Below are positions 24,551-37,057 of a DNA stretch of 64,000 bases, one piece after another. The notes below the pieces were generated by a model. That model was given only the letters and a program-made list of their open reading frames with translations. It was not told the origin of the DNA and made no database searches. The translations under genes were made by a program, and so were the position numbers. Numbering within the stretch: position 1 is the stretch's first letter; each line of letters begins with the position of its first letter. The DNA is from Pyrus communis. Taxonomy: Eukaryota > Streptophyta > Magnoliopsida > Rosales > Rosaceae. Where the stretch lies: the NCBI RefSeq assembly GCF_963583255.1, contig NC_084813.1:8046001-8110000 (forward strand), in the 5' to 3' direction.

Positions 24551-24732
24551 TTTTTTTCGAACAAACGATATTATCTATATTAAAGGGTAGGGGAGTGAGC
24601 TAAGCCTCATAATTGGTTAGTAATGATGTGGGTCAAATCGCCTTTAGCGACAATCGAACTTAAGACCTCTCACTTACAAGTGAAGAGGAATACTACTACA
24701 TCATAATATTAAGTAATTGTTGAGATGATGTG
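24551..24732 (-). repeat. tRNA-derived SINE copy, minus strand, near full length
   Basis: The + strand runs T-tail, AAACGATATTATCTATATTAAAGG, GAGCTAAGCCTCATAATTGG, ATCGCCTTTAGCGACAATCGAACTTAAGACC, CTCACTTACAAGTGAAGAGGAATAC. On the minus strand this is a tRNA-like head with box A (GTAGTAGTATTCC) and box B (AGTTCGATTGTC), then a body and an A-rich 3' end. It is transcriptionally a pol III-type element, not a functional tRNA. Confidence 0.7.
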
Positions 24733-25469
24733 TTTAAAGTAAGCTAATACCCACAGTTTGACTTGCACATAGTTTAATTTGTTTAATACAAACTACTAAC
24801 CTACTTCAAAACACACAAATTATTTATAAGAAAATATAAATTAATACCCACTGTTTGACATGCACATCGTTTAATTTGTTTAATACAAGCTACTAACCTG
24901 TTTCAAAACGCAAATTATTTATAAAAAAATAATACTACTTTTATAAAACATATTTGAACTCATTTAGGATCCACAACTACAGAGGGCTTGGCATGTGGGA
25001 GTGGTGGTTATTTTGAAAAGAAAATCTTCAAACATTTGTAACTTACTGGTTGGTCAAAGATACAATAATTAAGATTTAACAGTTAAATATTTTAAAATAT
25101 AGAATATTTAAAATATCATAGATCAAATTTTATGTGTAATTTTACTAATTTGACTCGCCTTATCCTTCCATTCTTCCCCTTTGTTTGATTTCCATTTTAC
25201 ATCCATTGTATCTGAATGGGTTTTCAATAATATAATGTCATCTTTGCTTCAAAAAATTATATCTTCTATATATAAAGCCAACACAAAAGGGTGAATAGTG
25301 ATTTTGGTGTCACCAAAATTCAACAAAAATATTTAAACAAAAATGCCCCCAAGACAAAAAACTTCAACGGCATCCCAAAATAATACATCAAATAAGGTAG
25401 GGGCATTTTCATCATTTTAAGTGTATTTTTAATAAGTAATTTTTTGGTGCAATATTTTTTTTTAATTAG
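24733..25469. other. AT-rich intergenic sequence
   Basis: TTTGTTTAATACAA(A/G)CTACTAACCT with CACAAATTATTTATAAGAAAA flanks recurs at 24778-24832 and 24875-24925, a short local duplication of about 98 bp offset. Nothing else recognised. Confidence 0.45.
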
Positions 25470-26245
25470 TGTCTTACAATAGGCTAGTAATAATGTGATT
25501 CAATTTCTCTATTTTTAAACATGTTCAAAACATCTTAAGAGGTGTGTAATGCAAGTTATAAAAAAAAGTACTTCGTACGCGGATAATAATGTGATTAAAT
25601 AAGTTGTCAAATGATTGTTTTTTTTTTATTTTAATTTTTTAATTTTTTTTTAACAAGCAATATTATCTACACTAAGGGGGAGGGCGTGGACTTAACCTCA
25701 CATGTAACATCTCACATCGATCAACGGAGAGGGGGTGATGTGCCTTATATGTACATGCCCACCTCCATATAGCACGAGGCCTTTTGGGAGCTCACTGGCT
25801 TCGGGTTCCATTGGAACTTCGAAGTTAAGAGAGTTTGGGCAAGAGCATTCCCAGGATGGGTGACCCATTGTGAAGTCCTCATTTGAGTTCCTAGAAACAA
25901 AACCATGATGGCGTGGCTAGGCCCAAAGCGGACAATATCGTGCTACGGCAGAGCCAAGACTGGGATGTGACATCACAATGGGCTAGCAATAATGTGATTC
26001 AATTAGTTGTTTATTAAATATTATTTTCTCTATTTTTAAAAATGTTCAAAACATTTTAAGAGGTGTGTAATGCCGGTTATAAAAAAGGTCTTTCGCATGC
26101 GGATAATAATGTGATTAAATTAATTGTCAAATGATTTTATTTTTTAAACAAACGATATTATCTACACTAAAGGAGAGGGGGGTGGACTTAGCCTCACAAT
26201 GGGCTAGCAATAATGTGATTCAATCAATTGTTTATTAAATATTAT
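25470..26245. repeat. Three-unit tandem array of truncated SINE bodies
   Basis: Units beginning GGCTAG(T/C)AATAATGTGATTCAA start at about 25482, 25980 and 26203. The first two continue through TCTCTATTTTTAAA, ATGTTCAAAACAT, AAGAGGTGTGTAATG and GCGGATAATAATGTGATTAAAT to a SINE-type AATATTATCTACACTAA(A)GG stretch. Removing the Cassandra insertion leaves units of about 225 bp. The tRNA-like head is absent. Confidence 0.7.
25703..25972 (+). mobile_element. Cassandra TRIM solo LTR with 5S rRNA-like promoter
   Basis: 270 bp, beginning TGTAACATCTCACATCGA and ending GGGATGTGACA, flanked by a perfect 5-bp duplication TCACA (25698-25702 and 25973-25977). The centre resembles plant 5S rRNA: GAAGTTAAGAGAGTTTGGGC matches the A-box region (25821-25840) and AGGATGGGTGACC the C-box (25852-25864). 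Cassandra elements are known to carry 5S promoters in their LTRs. Only one LTR is present, so it is a solo LTR. It is inserted in a SINE body. Confidence 0.9.
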
Positions 26246-26639
26246 TGTCTCTATTCTTAATGTAAATTTTATAGAGACCAATTTTATTATGTGAATTCAG
26301 TTACTTTAATTGGTTTATGTGGGGTTTCTTCTAGCATGATCTAAAATTATTCATGTACTTCAAATATTTGACTTTCCTTTTGTCAATTTACTCATATAAA
26401 TACATTTAAAACGTGTAAATCGTGTGTAGCACGTCATGATTCAAAAAATGCTTTTTGCACATGCGTGAGCGCGTGCATGAAGGCTAGTACATTATTAATT
26501 AAAATGCTTTAATTTTGTTGGTTTGTCCGTACTTATTTGTAGTTACACACTAAGAACACCACCATCCAGCTATCTAGAATGGATTTTTAACGAAAATTAA
26601 GTACGGACAAAAAAAATGTGTTAAACCTAAACACTTTAA

Positions 26640-26840
26640 GTGGCTCAGTGGTAAAGACACAGACTGCAGCTCCCTAATAAACAAAAAAATATGGGAGGTT
26701 TCAAGTTCGATGCTCCGAGCTAGTGAGTCTGCTTGACAATGGCCACGGGCAAGGTGAAAGTCCCTATAGCCTCTTTGGACCTGAAAATAGTAAATAACCG
26801 TAGATTGTTACCAGTTGTTCCATTTTTTAAAGAAAAAAAC
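26640..26840 (+). mobile_element. tRNA-derived SINE, + strand, with 11-bp target duplication
   Basis: Head has box A GTGGCTCAGTGGTAAAG and box B GGTTTCAAGTTCGATGC. The body ends in CCATTTTTTAAAGAAAAAAAC. AAACACTTTAA (26629-26639) and AAACACTTCAA (26841-26851) flank it, 10 of 11 identical. Different from the minus-strand SINE family elsewhere in the window. Confidence 0.75.
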
Positions 26841-26851
26841 AAACACTTCAA

Positions 26852-29371
26852 ATACCTTTCGATTTCCCTTTCTCCCCCACCACTTCTTATCAACCAAAAA
26901 AAATGATTGCACAAATATATAGTGGACACTTTATATCCAATTTAATTTTCAAAAGAGAACCATATCTGTACTCGAATTGTCTCTTGAAATGGACACCTTC
27001 TTAGTTTTGATAAGAAAGGATTGACCATTTCTCATCCATGACCATTTCGTTCAAGGAATGGAACTAGATGAGTCGGGTGGTGTTTCAATTTCATTGGTTA
27101 ATCCTTGATTTGTAGAGATTGATGATATTATCCTTTTTAAAATAAGATGTGATTTGAGTTTTAGTTTCATTTTTGTTATAGTTGAGAACAAAAGGAGGGG
27201 ACGTGGATTTTCATATTGAGTATGACGTCGTAAATATTTGACAATAACATTAGTTTTACAGAATGAAATAATTATAAAAGGTCTCTAACTGGCCAGTATA
27301 CATCTCATTTAGTCACTGTTATACCTTTAATCACCCCACTAGCTACCGATAAAACCCTTTAGTGGTCACCTAATTTTGTACAACTAAGGTCATTGTTTGT
27401 TTCCATTTCTTTTTTTTTTTTTCACTAGGGTTTAGCTGGCCAGTGTTTTGGGCTCCATCTGAAACTCAATAGCTAAATGTACACTTGGTATTTTTTTATA
27501 CGATAATATATTTACACTAAAGAGTGGAGAAAATAAATTGGTATCGAACTTATGAAATCAATTAAACACTTAATCTTAAGCTTCAAGAGTTTGCTTGAAT
27601 ACTTTAGAAATTAATTAAACAAATGCATTGTTACAAACCTACTATATATAATACACTAAATAGTAGTAAATACTGGACCTCATGCAATGTACTGCGGAAC
27701 CCAAGCCAAATCACACTTTGTTTTCAGTTATCCGAGGCTAAATTCGGGGAAGTCAGATTTGTAGAGTTGCGATATCAACAATACATTTATGCATGTCTGT
27801 AGAATTTGGATAGAATAATCACCTCAGATTTGTACAGAGTTAAAGTTACAACAACAATACATTCATGCATGTCTGCAGAAATTGCATACAATAATCACGG
27901 GTTAAAATAATATTTTCCGAATCCTGCTTTTTAATCCGGCACTGCACTAAATACTATTCTAATACAATTTAGTCCAAATCAAGCCAATCCAACTTGACAC
28001 TTCAATATTCTTATACTGCTTAGTCCAATTCAAGCCAGTCCAACTTAATCTCCGAAACTAGTCCGTTCCTAACTAAAAATGTGAAGAAACGGTGCCTATC
28101 AGTGTGACCCAAGACAATGTTATCGATCTCTTTGATAATATAATACTGATGTGAACAAGAATTTATATGATGCGGTCAATCCTGAAAGGATAAATTAACC
28201 ATTCCACTACGTTATTATATTTCCAATTTATATGATAAATAAGAGATTCTATTCGCCAACTAACTTTCGCGATATATGAAAATGCAGATAATTAGACCAA
28301 AAAAAGATTGTGTACCTGGAGTTTAAGCTAATTAAGCCCTAATCACGTGCACAAGAAAAACAGAATTAATGTGTATATGGAAAGAATATCAGAACATGAT
28401 GTTTTCTCTTTTTTGCTGGAAGTTGTCGACTTTTTTAGCATCTTTCAGTTTAAAGTCAAAAAGAAAAATATGGCATGTGTCGGTAGATTTAGCTGGCAAA
28501 AGTTCGCTGATTTCGTTAATGTTAACGTTAGGTTTTAAATTCAAGTCCCTCGTGATGTAGTTTAGCTGAGAACTTTCTAATAATAGATGTTTCTTAGTAA
28601 TGTTTTATACAATTACTAACACAATGGAAAACTACTCTTTAATTTGAATCAATTGCGAAGATTACTAGTCGTTGATGTATTTACCGATTTACTGCTATTG
28701 AAATTTTAAATAAATGACAAAATCTTTTTATTTGAACGAGATTCATTCATCCTTAATTAAAAATTTAGGATTAAGTACCTAAAATATCTCAATCTTTTAG
28801 TGTCATTTTAAATTGATCTCAACATTTTTAAGCATTCCAAACAAAGTAACTAACCAATTAAAAATGTCACATCCGTTACGCCCCAGTTAATTTTTTAACA
28901 TAAATTATATTCAAAACCCACAAATTAGGTATATCATTGTCAACATTAATATTAGTTGGCTCAAAATCTGAATTTCAAACATAGTTTACATAATATGGAA
29001 CCCCATGATCAAACAAGTATTTTGATTGAATTGAAAATGGACACAAATTGAAATTACATTAGGAGGGCAATCTCCTAACAGAGAAGAGGGTTAAGAATTC
29101 AGTTAGGGGTTCAAGAGCCTGTTTCTGCTCATGTGATTTCCTCATTCATCGACTCTTGACTCATAAAGCTTTTAGTTCTTCTTTGTGGGTGGTGAAGATG
29201 GTGGAGGCCGCATCATGATAGTCCATACTATTTCAGCAACCTCCATGACCTTTTTCTCGACATTGATGGCGTGAGTTATAGGGTGGAGTTGGTGGTTTTG
29301 TGTTGGGTTAGGAGGTGATGGCATGATGGGGAATGGTGGCGACCGTTAGTTGGTGGAGGTTATGCTTCCAT
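26852..29371. other. Intergenic, no gene recognised
   Basis: AT-rich. Positions 27751-27900 contain a diverged direct duplication of about 75 bp (CAGATTTGTA...CAATACATT(T/C)ATGCATGTCTG...ATAATCAC, twice). Small open frames at 28347-28560 overlap in two frames and show no family. Confidence 0.5.
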
Positions 29372-29504
29372 CACTAGTAGAAAAAACCATTTGCGTGACC
29401 AAACTTTATGCGACGACATAAAACTTGTCGCGCAAAATAGGTTAGCGCAACGAAGGTAACATTCCGTCGCTCAAATTGGTCGGAAATAATTTAATGGCAC
29501 AAAC

Positions 29505-29926
29505 ATGTTAAGCGATGCAACGTTTCGTCGCTACCGAATCACTTATGCAGAATTAGTAGGATATCGGAAGTTAGATATGGTGAACAAGTTTAGGGAGGAC
29601 GTTGGGGTATTGGTGCGTGACAAATGTAGAGTGAATTGGAAGTCTTGGAGAGACGTCCCCGAGGAGATAAAGACGGTCATGATCGATGCATTAGTAGTAA
29701 GTGTAAATTATTAATTAGTTAAATAATAATTTAGTTCTTTAGATAAAAAAATAATAGTGATATGTATAATTTATTTATTTTTGTATATTAGCCTGGTTGG
29801 GACATTGACAAAAGTGACACAAATTTGATGAAGTGCATCGACATCGTGTTCAAGTATTGTTTTTGGGAGTTGAAGTTTGATGTTGAACATGAGGCAGAGC
29901 GGCATGGAGTGGCTGGATCAGAATAG
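29505..29926 (+). pseudogene. TnpA-like cassette 1 of CACTA element A (intron-containing)
   Basis: Exon 1 (to about 29696) reads FRRYRITYAELVGYRKLDM..., NWKSWRDVPEEIKT. A GTAAGTGT...TATTAG intron of about 95 bp follows, then DIDKSDTNLMKCIDIVF, ELKFDVEHEAE and a stop. Resembles the plant Transposase_24/TnpA-type proteins of En/Spm elements. No complete start is visible. Confidence 0.6.
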
Positions 29927-30434
29927 TTTTTTTTTTATTAGTCTATTTATGGTTTATTAAATAATGACACTGAATTACTATTAATTTGGAAGAATAAATT
30001 TATATGGACTGTATTTATTTTGTTTCGTTTCGAGAACTGATTTCCAAAATATTATAATATTGACATTATTTTGTTGAGAAACTGTTTACGAAATAAAATA
30101 AATATTTCCAATTAATCGCGCAAGGCTTTACGCGACAAAAACACTATGAAACAGTCGGTTAGCGTTTAAGGTGTTGTATTTACTACGTATTACCACTTAA
30201 TTACACGATGAAATTTTGGTCGTGCATAATGTTGAGGGATGAGACTTCGTCACGCAAAGCGATGGTCAGTGGCATTGAAGTTGTGGCATTTATTGCATAT
30301 TCTTTTTATACTTTGTGTGACGAAGGTTTCATCGCTCAAAGGTTATGCGTGACGAAGGCTTCGTCAGGTAAAGTGTTACGTGTTCTTTATAAGCTCAAAT
30401 TGTTTTGCAATTTTCTTCACATTGTTTTGTACAT

Positions 30435-30857
30435 TTGATGGCCGATAATAGGGATAGTAGGAGAGCATTGGTCCAGGATCAAATGGTGGAAAGAAACAGC
30501 ACACCTTCTAGGCCCCATGATATGATGCAATATGTGGAGTTTGCACATTTGATTCATTTAGCAATGCAGAACAATTATCCTACTGCTGAGTAGCTCTCTT
30601 GAAAATTTGTGTCCAAGGACGTGAAGAAGGCTGTGATGGATCAACTATTCGTAAGTGTGACAAATGTTGAAAATAATTAATTTTGTGAAATTGTTTTTTA
30701 TATGTTGTAAATAATTATTTGCATATATGTGTAACAATGTAACTATACTCTTGATGATACGAACTAAGAGTTGATGAAGTTAATGGAGGAGGCGTTAAAG
30801 AGGGGTTGTAAGCAGTGGTGTTATAACGTGGAGCGGAATGGAGGACCAGCGGAGTAG
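30435..30857 (+). pseudogene. TnpA-like cassette 2 of CACTA element A (diverged, intron-containing)
   Basis: Starts ATGGCCGATAATAGGG and reads RALVQDQMVERN; later DVKKAVMDQLF, then a GTAAGTGTG... intron at about 30651-30768, then LMKLMEEALKRGCKQW and VERNGGPAE stop. Same exon-intron position and end as cassette 1, with low residue similarity. An in-frame stop lies at 30591. Confidence 0.5.
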
Positions 30858-31609
30858 TTTTAAATTTATATTTTTGAGGACAATATTTATTTTTAAGGTT
30901 TTATTTTAAGTTATGTATTTGGACTTAATTAGCCTTTAATACATGTTTTGTTGTTTAAATAATTGAATTGTTTAATTTACTTTATTTAAATTTTCTATTG
31001 TTTTTAGAATAAATATTATAATTGAATAAGTCTTTGTAATTATGAAATTTGCGTAAATATAGATTATAAAGATCTATGTTTGCGCAAATTTCACAATTAT
31101 AATGAACTACGTATTTGTTCGTCGCTAAACATTATGTGCGACGAAACATTCGACGCAATAAGTATGTGAGGCGAATTACTTATTCATCCCGCACATATCC
31201 AACCCCAACGAAGTGTTCATTCATAAAGGTTGTAAAAAAACAAGGTTAAATTTACCGTCAAATTTAGAATCTATACGTTTTGAGCGACGAAACGTTCATT
31301 GCGTAATGGTGAAATCAAAGGGTGATAACTCCGGAGTTTTGCATGATAAAGGTTTCATCGCGTAAGATTTTTACTCTAGACGGTTAGTTTTCTGAGTCAG
31401 AGGATTCAATGCTATTGAATCAGAGAATTAGTGCGGCATTTGCTGAGGGGTTTTGTGCAACAAAGCTTTCATCGTGCAAGGTGGCCAAGATTCCTATAAA
31501 TAACTAGTTTCGATTTTTATATTTCTCAAATCTTTTTTAGGATTACAATTCCAATTGTTATTCAAATTTAAGCACGATTGCCGACTCAGGTGCTCATTCG
31601 TCGAAGAAG

Positions 31610-32036
31610 ATGGAGGGCGAGAGTTCTAGAAAAGGTAATACCCACCAAATTAACTTTTTTTAGTAGACAAGAAAAAAAAAAAAAAAGAAAGAGTTGTGCC
31701 CGTGGTCCGATATAGTTTTGGAGGGAGTCGCTACTGAATCAATTATGAAGAATTGATGGGAATTCAAAAGTCGGATATGCACAACAAGTTTATGCATGAT
31801 GTGCGGGTATTATTGCGTGACAAATGCAATGCGGATTGGGAGTCTTGGAGAGCCGTCCTTGAGGAGATAAAGACGCATTGGTCGATGACTTAGAGCTTGA
31901 TTAGGACATTGACCAAAGTGACCCAAATTTGATGAAATGCATCGACAACATTTTCAAATCATCTTTTCGGGAATGAAAGTTTGATGTTGAACGTGAGGCA
32001 GAATTGAACCAAATACCAGAACCACCAACAGCAAAA
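31610..32036 (+). pseudogene. TnpA-like cassette 3 of CACTA element A (lacks the shared intron)
   Basis: ATGGAGGGCGAGAG start, then an intron-like stretch, then INYEELMGIQKSDMHNKF, DKCNADWESWRAV and GAGGAGATAAAGACG. The sequence passes directly into ATTGACCAAAGTGACC with no GTAAGT...AG between, unlike cassette 1. Ends FDVERE and stop. Frameshifted near 31877. Confidence 0.6.
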
Positions 32037-32579
32037 TAGAATTTTAGTTATGTTTAATTAAATAATAACATTTGGGTTTGAAGTTTTTATTTATGAACGT
32101 TACTTTTTAATATGCAATTTTAAAGTTTTTGTTGAATAAAATATTATTGCAATAAACGATTATATTTATGAAATATGCATGAATGTTTAATTAATTTAAA
32201 CATTTGTAGATTTGTTCGGTGTAATTTAATACTCTGTTTATTAAGTGTGTATGTAATTTAAAATGAATAAAGTAATAAATGAAAAAAAAAGTATTTTAAA
32301 ACCAAAAATAAAATAAAATTAACAAATAGTGACAAAATTACTTTTTTGTCCCTCAAAGTGAAATTGTGCGACGCTACACTGTCATCGCACAAAGGTTATC
32401 AGAAAACGTGGGATTGGCCATGAGTTGGCACTAGAACGTGGAATGCATACGTTTTTATGTGACGAATGTTTCGTCGCGCATGGTGGGTAAAAAAAGGTGG
32501 TAAAGGAGAACATATTTGGCGCCATGTATTCGAATGCACATATTTTACGGGACGAATGCTTTGTCGCACAAGAGTGAAA

Positions 32580-33525
32580 TTTAATTCAGCTTCCCAGACG
32601 CAGAGAGGCAGAAACTGTAAATTCGTTGTAGCTCTGCCTCTTCTCCCTCAACTCACTGTCTCTCCTCTCCCTAAGCTCTATTACTCGGTCTCGTGCTCCC
32701 GCTCTTCACCACCTATATATCATTTGGCAAGCAAATTTTTTTTCAATAATTTTTTTTTTTGAAATTACACAATGAAACTAACAAAATTAAATTTGTTGTG
32801 TGTAGGTGTTTTTTTAACGACTATCGGCGAGGAACACAGTAAGAGGTATATTTTCGTCGACTATTTCATTAACATTAAATGTAGTTTATATAGGGAATTG
32901 TTATTGGCACTCCAAATTCTTCATTCTACACTCCAAACTTTCTATATTTAGAAAGCAAAATACACTTGTGAAAAGTGTAAAATGAGATTTTTGGAGTGTC
33001 AATAACATTTCCCTTTATTTATTTGTTTTTTAGCATTTATGTGATACAATTTATTTGTACACAAACATTTTTGTACGAAGTTAAGTATTAACTTCATGCA
33101 TTATTTTCATGAAAACTTAGTTTCCCATTTGAGAATTAGTTGGATTTTCCGCAAGTATGCGAAAGCATGACTACGGTCCAATTAATTCTTGAATTGTCCC
33201 AATTTTTGGACAGTTTGGGAATGCACAGTTATGTGTCGTAGTTTGCGGTTCACAGATTAAAGTTCGATAAGGAGAAAATTGGTAGCATGTTTGTGTGTTC
33301 TTCGAGTGTTGTGTATGTATTTAGTACATATGTATCACACTTGAAGAACTGTAGGGATATGCTGCCAAATTTTTTCAACGTCGAAATCTAATCTGATAGC
33401 AGTAAAATACGACATGTACCCGCGCATTCCTGAATGGGATAAGACCCTTACCGGAGGCATAAGGTGGCATGTTATAATTGAAGTGTTTGTAACCATTGTG
33501 ATTTTGTTTTTTTTTAGTAGGCGAT
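32580..33525 (+). other. Untranslated leader region of the Tnp2 gene in element A
   Basis: CT-rich leader (32600-32720) followed by intron-like AT-rich DNA. Positions 33115-33250 are closely similar to 40930-41085 in element B (GATTAGTTGGATTTT, GAAAGCATG, TTGAATTGTCCCA, GGGAATGCACAGTTATG), so this non-coding block was part of the ancestral element. Confidence 0.55.
32891..33013. mobile_element. Short MITE (copy 1) inside the Tnp2 leader
   Basis: 123 bp, ends GGGAATTGTTATTGGCACTCC and GGAGTGTCAATAACATTTCCC as inverted repeats. Same family as 45829-45948. Absent from the matching region of element B. Confidence 0.8.
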
Positions 33526-36500
33526 ATGGACAAACAATGGATACATAATCTTAACAGATGTGCAGACAAATACTTGGATGGAATAAATCAGTTCATTGAT
33601 TTTGCAATGGCACACAATCAGGGTTCACCTCTAATCCAGTGTTCGTGTAGGAACTGTAACAATTCAACGGTTGAGTATTATGAAAATGTTCAATACAATT
33701 TAGCACAACATGGTATGATGGAGACGTATACCACTTGGAATCATCATGGGGAATGATTAATACCTCCTTCATTTTCACATGTGACCCCATTAGTTAAGGC
33801 AGTTGAATCTTATGTTGACCAAACAAACAAATTATGGATATCCTAAATGATGCTTTTCCAGGCATCTCGACCAATTTTTTATTAGGAAGGGGGAGATGAC
33901 CTCCCTCGAAGCATGGATAGTGGAGCTTTTAAAAATTATGAAAAACTATTAAAAAGTGCCAAACAAGAATTATACTCCGGTTTTCGGTATTGACGGCTAT
34001 TGTGGAGATGATGCATGGAAAAATAAAATTTCGTATGTCCAATCAGTACTTTGATTAGTTTTTGGGCCTTTTCAAGAGGATGCTTCCAAAAGACAATTGT
34101 TTGCCTTAAGATCACAAAAGTGCAAAGAAGGTGTTGAATCGTCTGTGATTGGGCTATGAAAAAATTCATGCGTGTAAAAATAATTGTGTGTTGTTCTATA
34201 AGGAGAATGAAACGCTAGATAAATGCCTTATATGCAAAGAGTTGACGTTTAAAATGACAACTCAAAATAGAACGATGAAGATTTCACAAAAGGTTATGCA
34301 TTATCTTCCAAGAAAGCCCAGGCTTCAGTGTTTGTATATGTTGACGCATACTACTAGTGACATGACATGGCATAAGGATAGACGGGTGGATGATGATTTG
34401 ATAAGGCATCCAGCTGATGGTGAGGTATGGAAAGAGTTTGATCGTTTATACCCCGATTTTGCACGAGAGCCGTGAAATGTAAGATTGGGGCTGGCCATAG
34501 ACGGATTTAATCCGTTCAAAGTATTAAACGAAAAACACAACATTTGACCAATCTTCGCAATTCCATACAATTTACTGCCTTAGAAATGCATGAAGAAAGA
34601 ATATATGATGATGACTATGTTGATAAACAAGGATCCAGGCAAGTCAATCGATATTTATTTGAGGCCATTGGTTGATGAGCTGAAAGATTTGTGGGAAAAC
34701 GGAGTTCCGACATATAATAAATCAATTGTGTAGATGGTCACCTTGCGAACAACAATGATGTGGACTATAAACGATTTTCCCGCATATGCTATGATGTCAG
34801 GGTGGAGTACTAAGGGTTATTTGGCATGCCCAATTTGCAAGGCGGACACACCATCTTCTTGGTACGCCGGAGTTTGTTACCTAGGTCATGGTTGTCGTGG
34901 GACCACGAGTGGCATCAGAACGAGACAACATTCTTCGACGGAAAAGATTCAACCAAACCTAGAGAATGGTCCGAAGAAAATATTTTAGCGCCCTTGAATT
35001 GTTTGGATTTTGGTTCGTTTGGCAAATCGGTAAATAAGACCTGACCGGACATCTAAACTGGACACAAAAAATAATGTTGTTTAAGCTACCGTACTAGTCC
35101 AAATTTGAATTACACCATAACCTTGATGTTATGCATGTTGAGAACATGTTTGATACACTGGTTAGAACTATATTAGACATCGAGGGAAAGACGAAGGACA
35201 CGATCAAAGCTTGCATCGATTTGGAGCAAATAGGAATAAGGACACATTTTTGGATGACGAGAGAGGGTGAGATAGCCACAAAGTGGCTAGCTTTTTTTTT
35301 TTTTCTTTAGTAAAACCGAAGAAGAGGAAAAAGTTTTTAAAGTTTCTATCCTTCGTAAATTTCCAGATTGGTATGCTTCAAATATCGGACGATGTGCAAA
35401 TGTAGATGGGGGCAAATTTTCTGGGCTTAAGACTCATGATTGTCATGTCACTGCAACGTTTGCTCCTGATTGATATTTGACACCTATTACTAGAAGATGT
35501 GGTGAAGCCGATTATATTGTTGGCGAGGTTTTTTTATTCAATTATCTGCTAGGATGTTGTAAAAGTCTGATGTACAATGGTTACACATTGACATTGTCGA
35601 AGTCTTATGCAAGTTTGAACAAATATTTCCTCTTTCTTTCTTCACAAGCATGATCCACGTGATGATTCACTTGCCAAATGAGGCATTACTTGTCGGACCC
35701 TTCAACTATCAATGGATGTATCCAATCGAAAGGTATAAAGTCCTTAGTCATTAATTAATATGTGATCAATTGACGATTTAACTTATTTGAATCATCAAAA
35801 TTTTATTGTTGCAAATTACTAGGTAAGTTAAAGAATAGTGTAAGGAACATGACGAAGCCCGAAGGATAAATTGTGGAGGCTTGGGTGGCATTTGAGACAG
35901 ATACATTTTGTGCTATGTACTTACAAGACGTTGAGATGGTGTTCAATTGACCACACCGTAATATTGACGGTGGTGTGAAAAGGCAAAAACTATCTGTGTT
36001 TGCCCAAATCATACAACCATTTGGCGAACTAGTACGAGGCAATTTGTTTACCGGAAGGGACATGCGAGTAACTCATTGGTTTATACTTAACAATTGCGAA
36101 AAGATAATTGAGTACCTGGATGAGCATGAAGAATTGATGGAGCGGGAACATCCTTTGCATTTATATGCCATGAAGCACCGTGATCTGTTTCCTCGTTGGT
36201 TTTGCGAACAAGCAAGTTATTTAGGTTTTTTTTGTTATTTTTGTCCTAAAATATAATTGCATGTTAGTTGTCTTATAAAACCAACATGTCAGTTTTTTGG
36301 TATAAATTAGGTGAAAAAATTGAAGGAAACCAATTATCCCGCGTATTACTAACAAGTGTGGTTCAATTGCTTTACAAAGACCGTTGTCAAGTCATCATTT
36401 TTAAGTGTCGTTAGTTCGATACAAACCCTAGTAGGAATGTGAGTGTTAAACGAGATGATGGTTTACTATCGGTGAACACTACAAGATGTTGGTACAGTGA

Positions 36501-36925
36501 AGACCCATACATTTTGGCAACTATGGCCAAGCAAATTTTCTACATCGATGATCTAAAGGCTGGGAAGGGATGGAAATTTATTCAGAAGATTGATCACAGA
36601 GGGGTGTATGATATTCCGAACCAAGATCCTGACAACAACGACGATGATGACAACTTTGCCGACCAACTCCTCAAAACTTCAACAAAAATTGGGGTAGAAA
36701 CACTTCGGGATACTAATATTGTCCAAGAACCATTTCAAGTAGTTGAAGGTCCTCAAATTGAAATTCTATAGACTCAATTACAATTGATCTTGGAAGTCTC
36801 CCAAGATACAATCCACCTGAAGGCGCGGATGATGTTGTTGATGTACCAACAGATGAGGATGAATGGGAGACTGAAAATGATCAAAGTAAAGATAGTGATA
36901 TTTATTGTACCGAGGATGAGGATTA
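33526..36925 (+). pseudogene. Tnp2-type CACTA transposase, broken (element A)
   Basis: Starts MDKQWIHNLNRCADKY, the N-terminal transposase-associated domain (33526-33756). Then come the conserved cysteine segment KIHACKNNCVLFYKE...CLIC (34158-34240), the Tnp2 core (WTINDFPAYAMMSGWSTKGYLACPIC, 34752-34850) and HHNLDVMHVENMFDTLV (35110-35165). Downstream are a DUF4218-like segment (KLSVFAQIIQPFGELVRG, HPLHLYAMKHRDLFPRWF; 35975-36220) and a DUF4216-like segment (RCWYSEDPYILATMAKQIFYIDDL, 36487-36560), ending in acidic residues and TAA near 36925. Many frameshifts and stops (33756, 34475, about 34733, about 35043) prevent any full product. Confidence 0.88.
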
Positions 36926-37057
36926 AGGACTTTTGACTTCTATGCAATGCAATTAAGTGTATTTAATTTTGTGTATATAAACAAATTTTAATTTATTAAA
37001 TTTGTAATTAGATAAAGGATTAAAAAAAAAAAAACAAATTAAAGTCAATTCAAAGCG

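Noticed and set aside
25800..25900. 5S rRNA gene
   Set aside because: The 5S-like sequence is diverged, single, and embedded in a TG...CA element with a target duplication. It is a Cassandra LTR feature, not a ribosomal gene.
26640..26710. tRNA gene
   Set aside because: Box A and B words are present, but the region cannot form a normal cloverleaf with an acceptor stem and it lies inside an element with a TSD and A-rich tail.
29380..31490. GCGACGAA repeats as a CRISPR array
   Set aside because: The repeats are 8-12 bp, in both orientations, unevenly spaced, and lie in a plant CACTA element.
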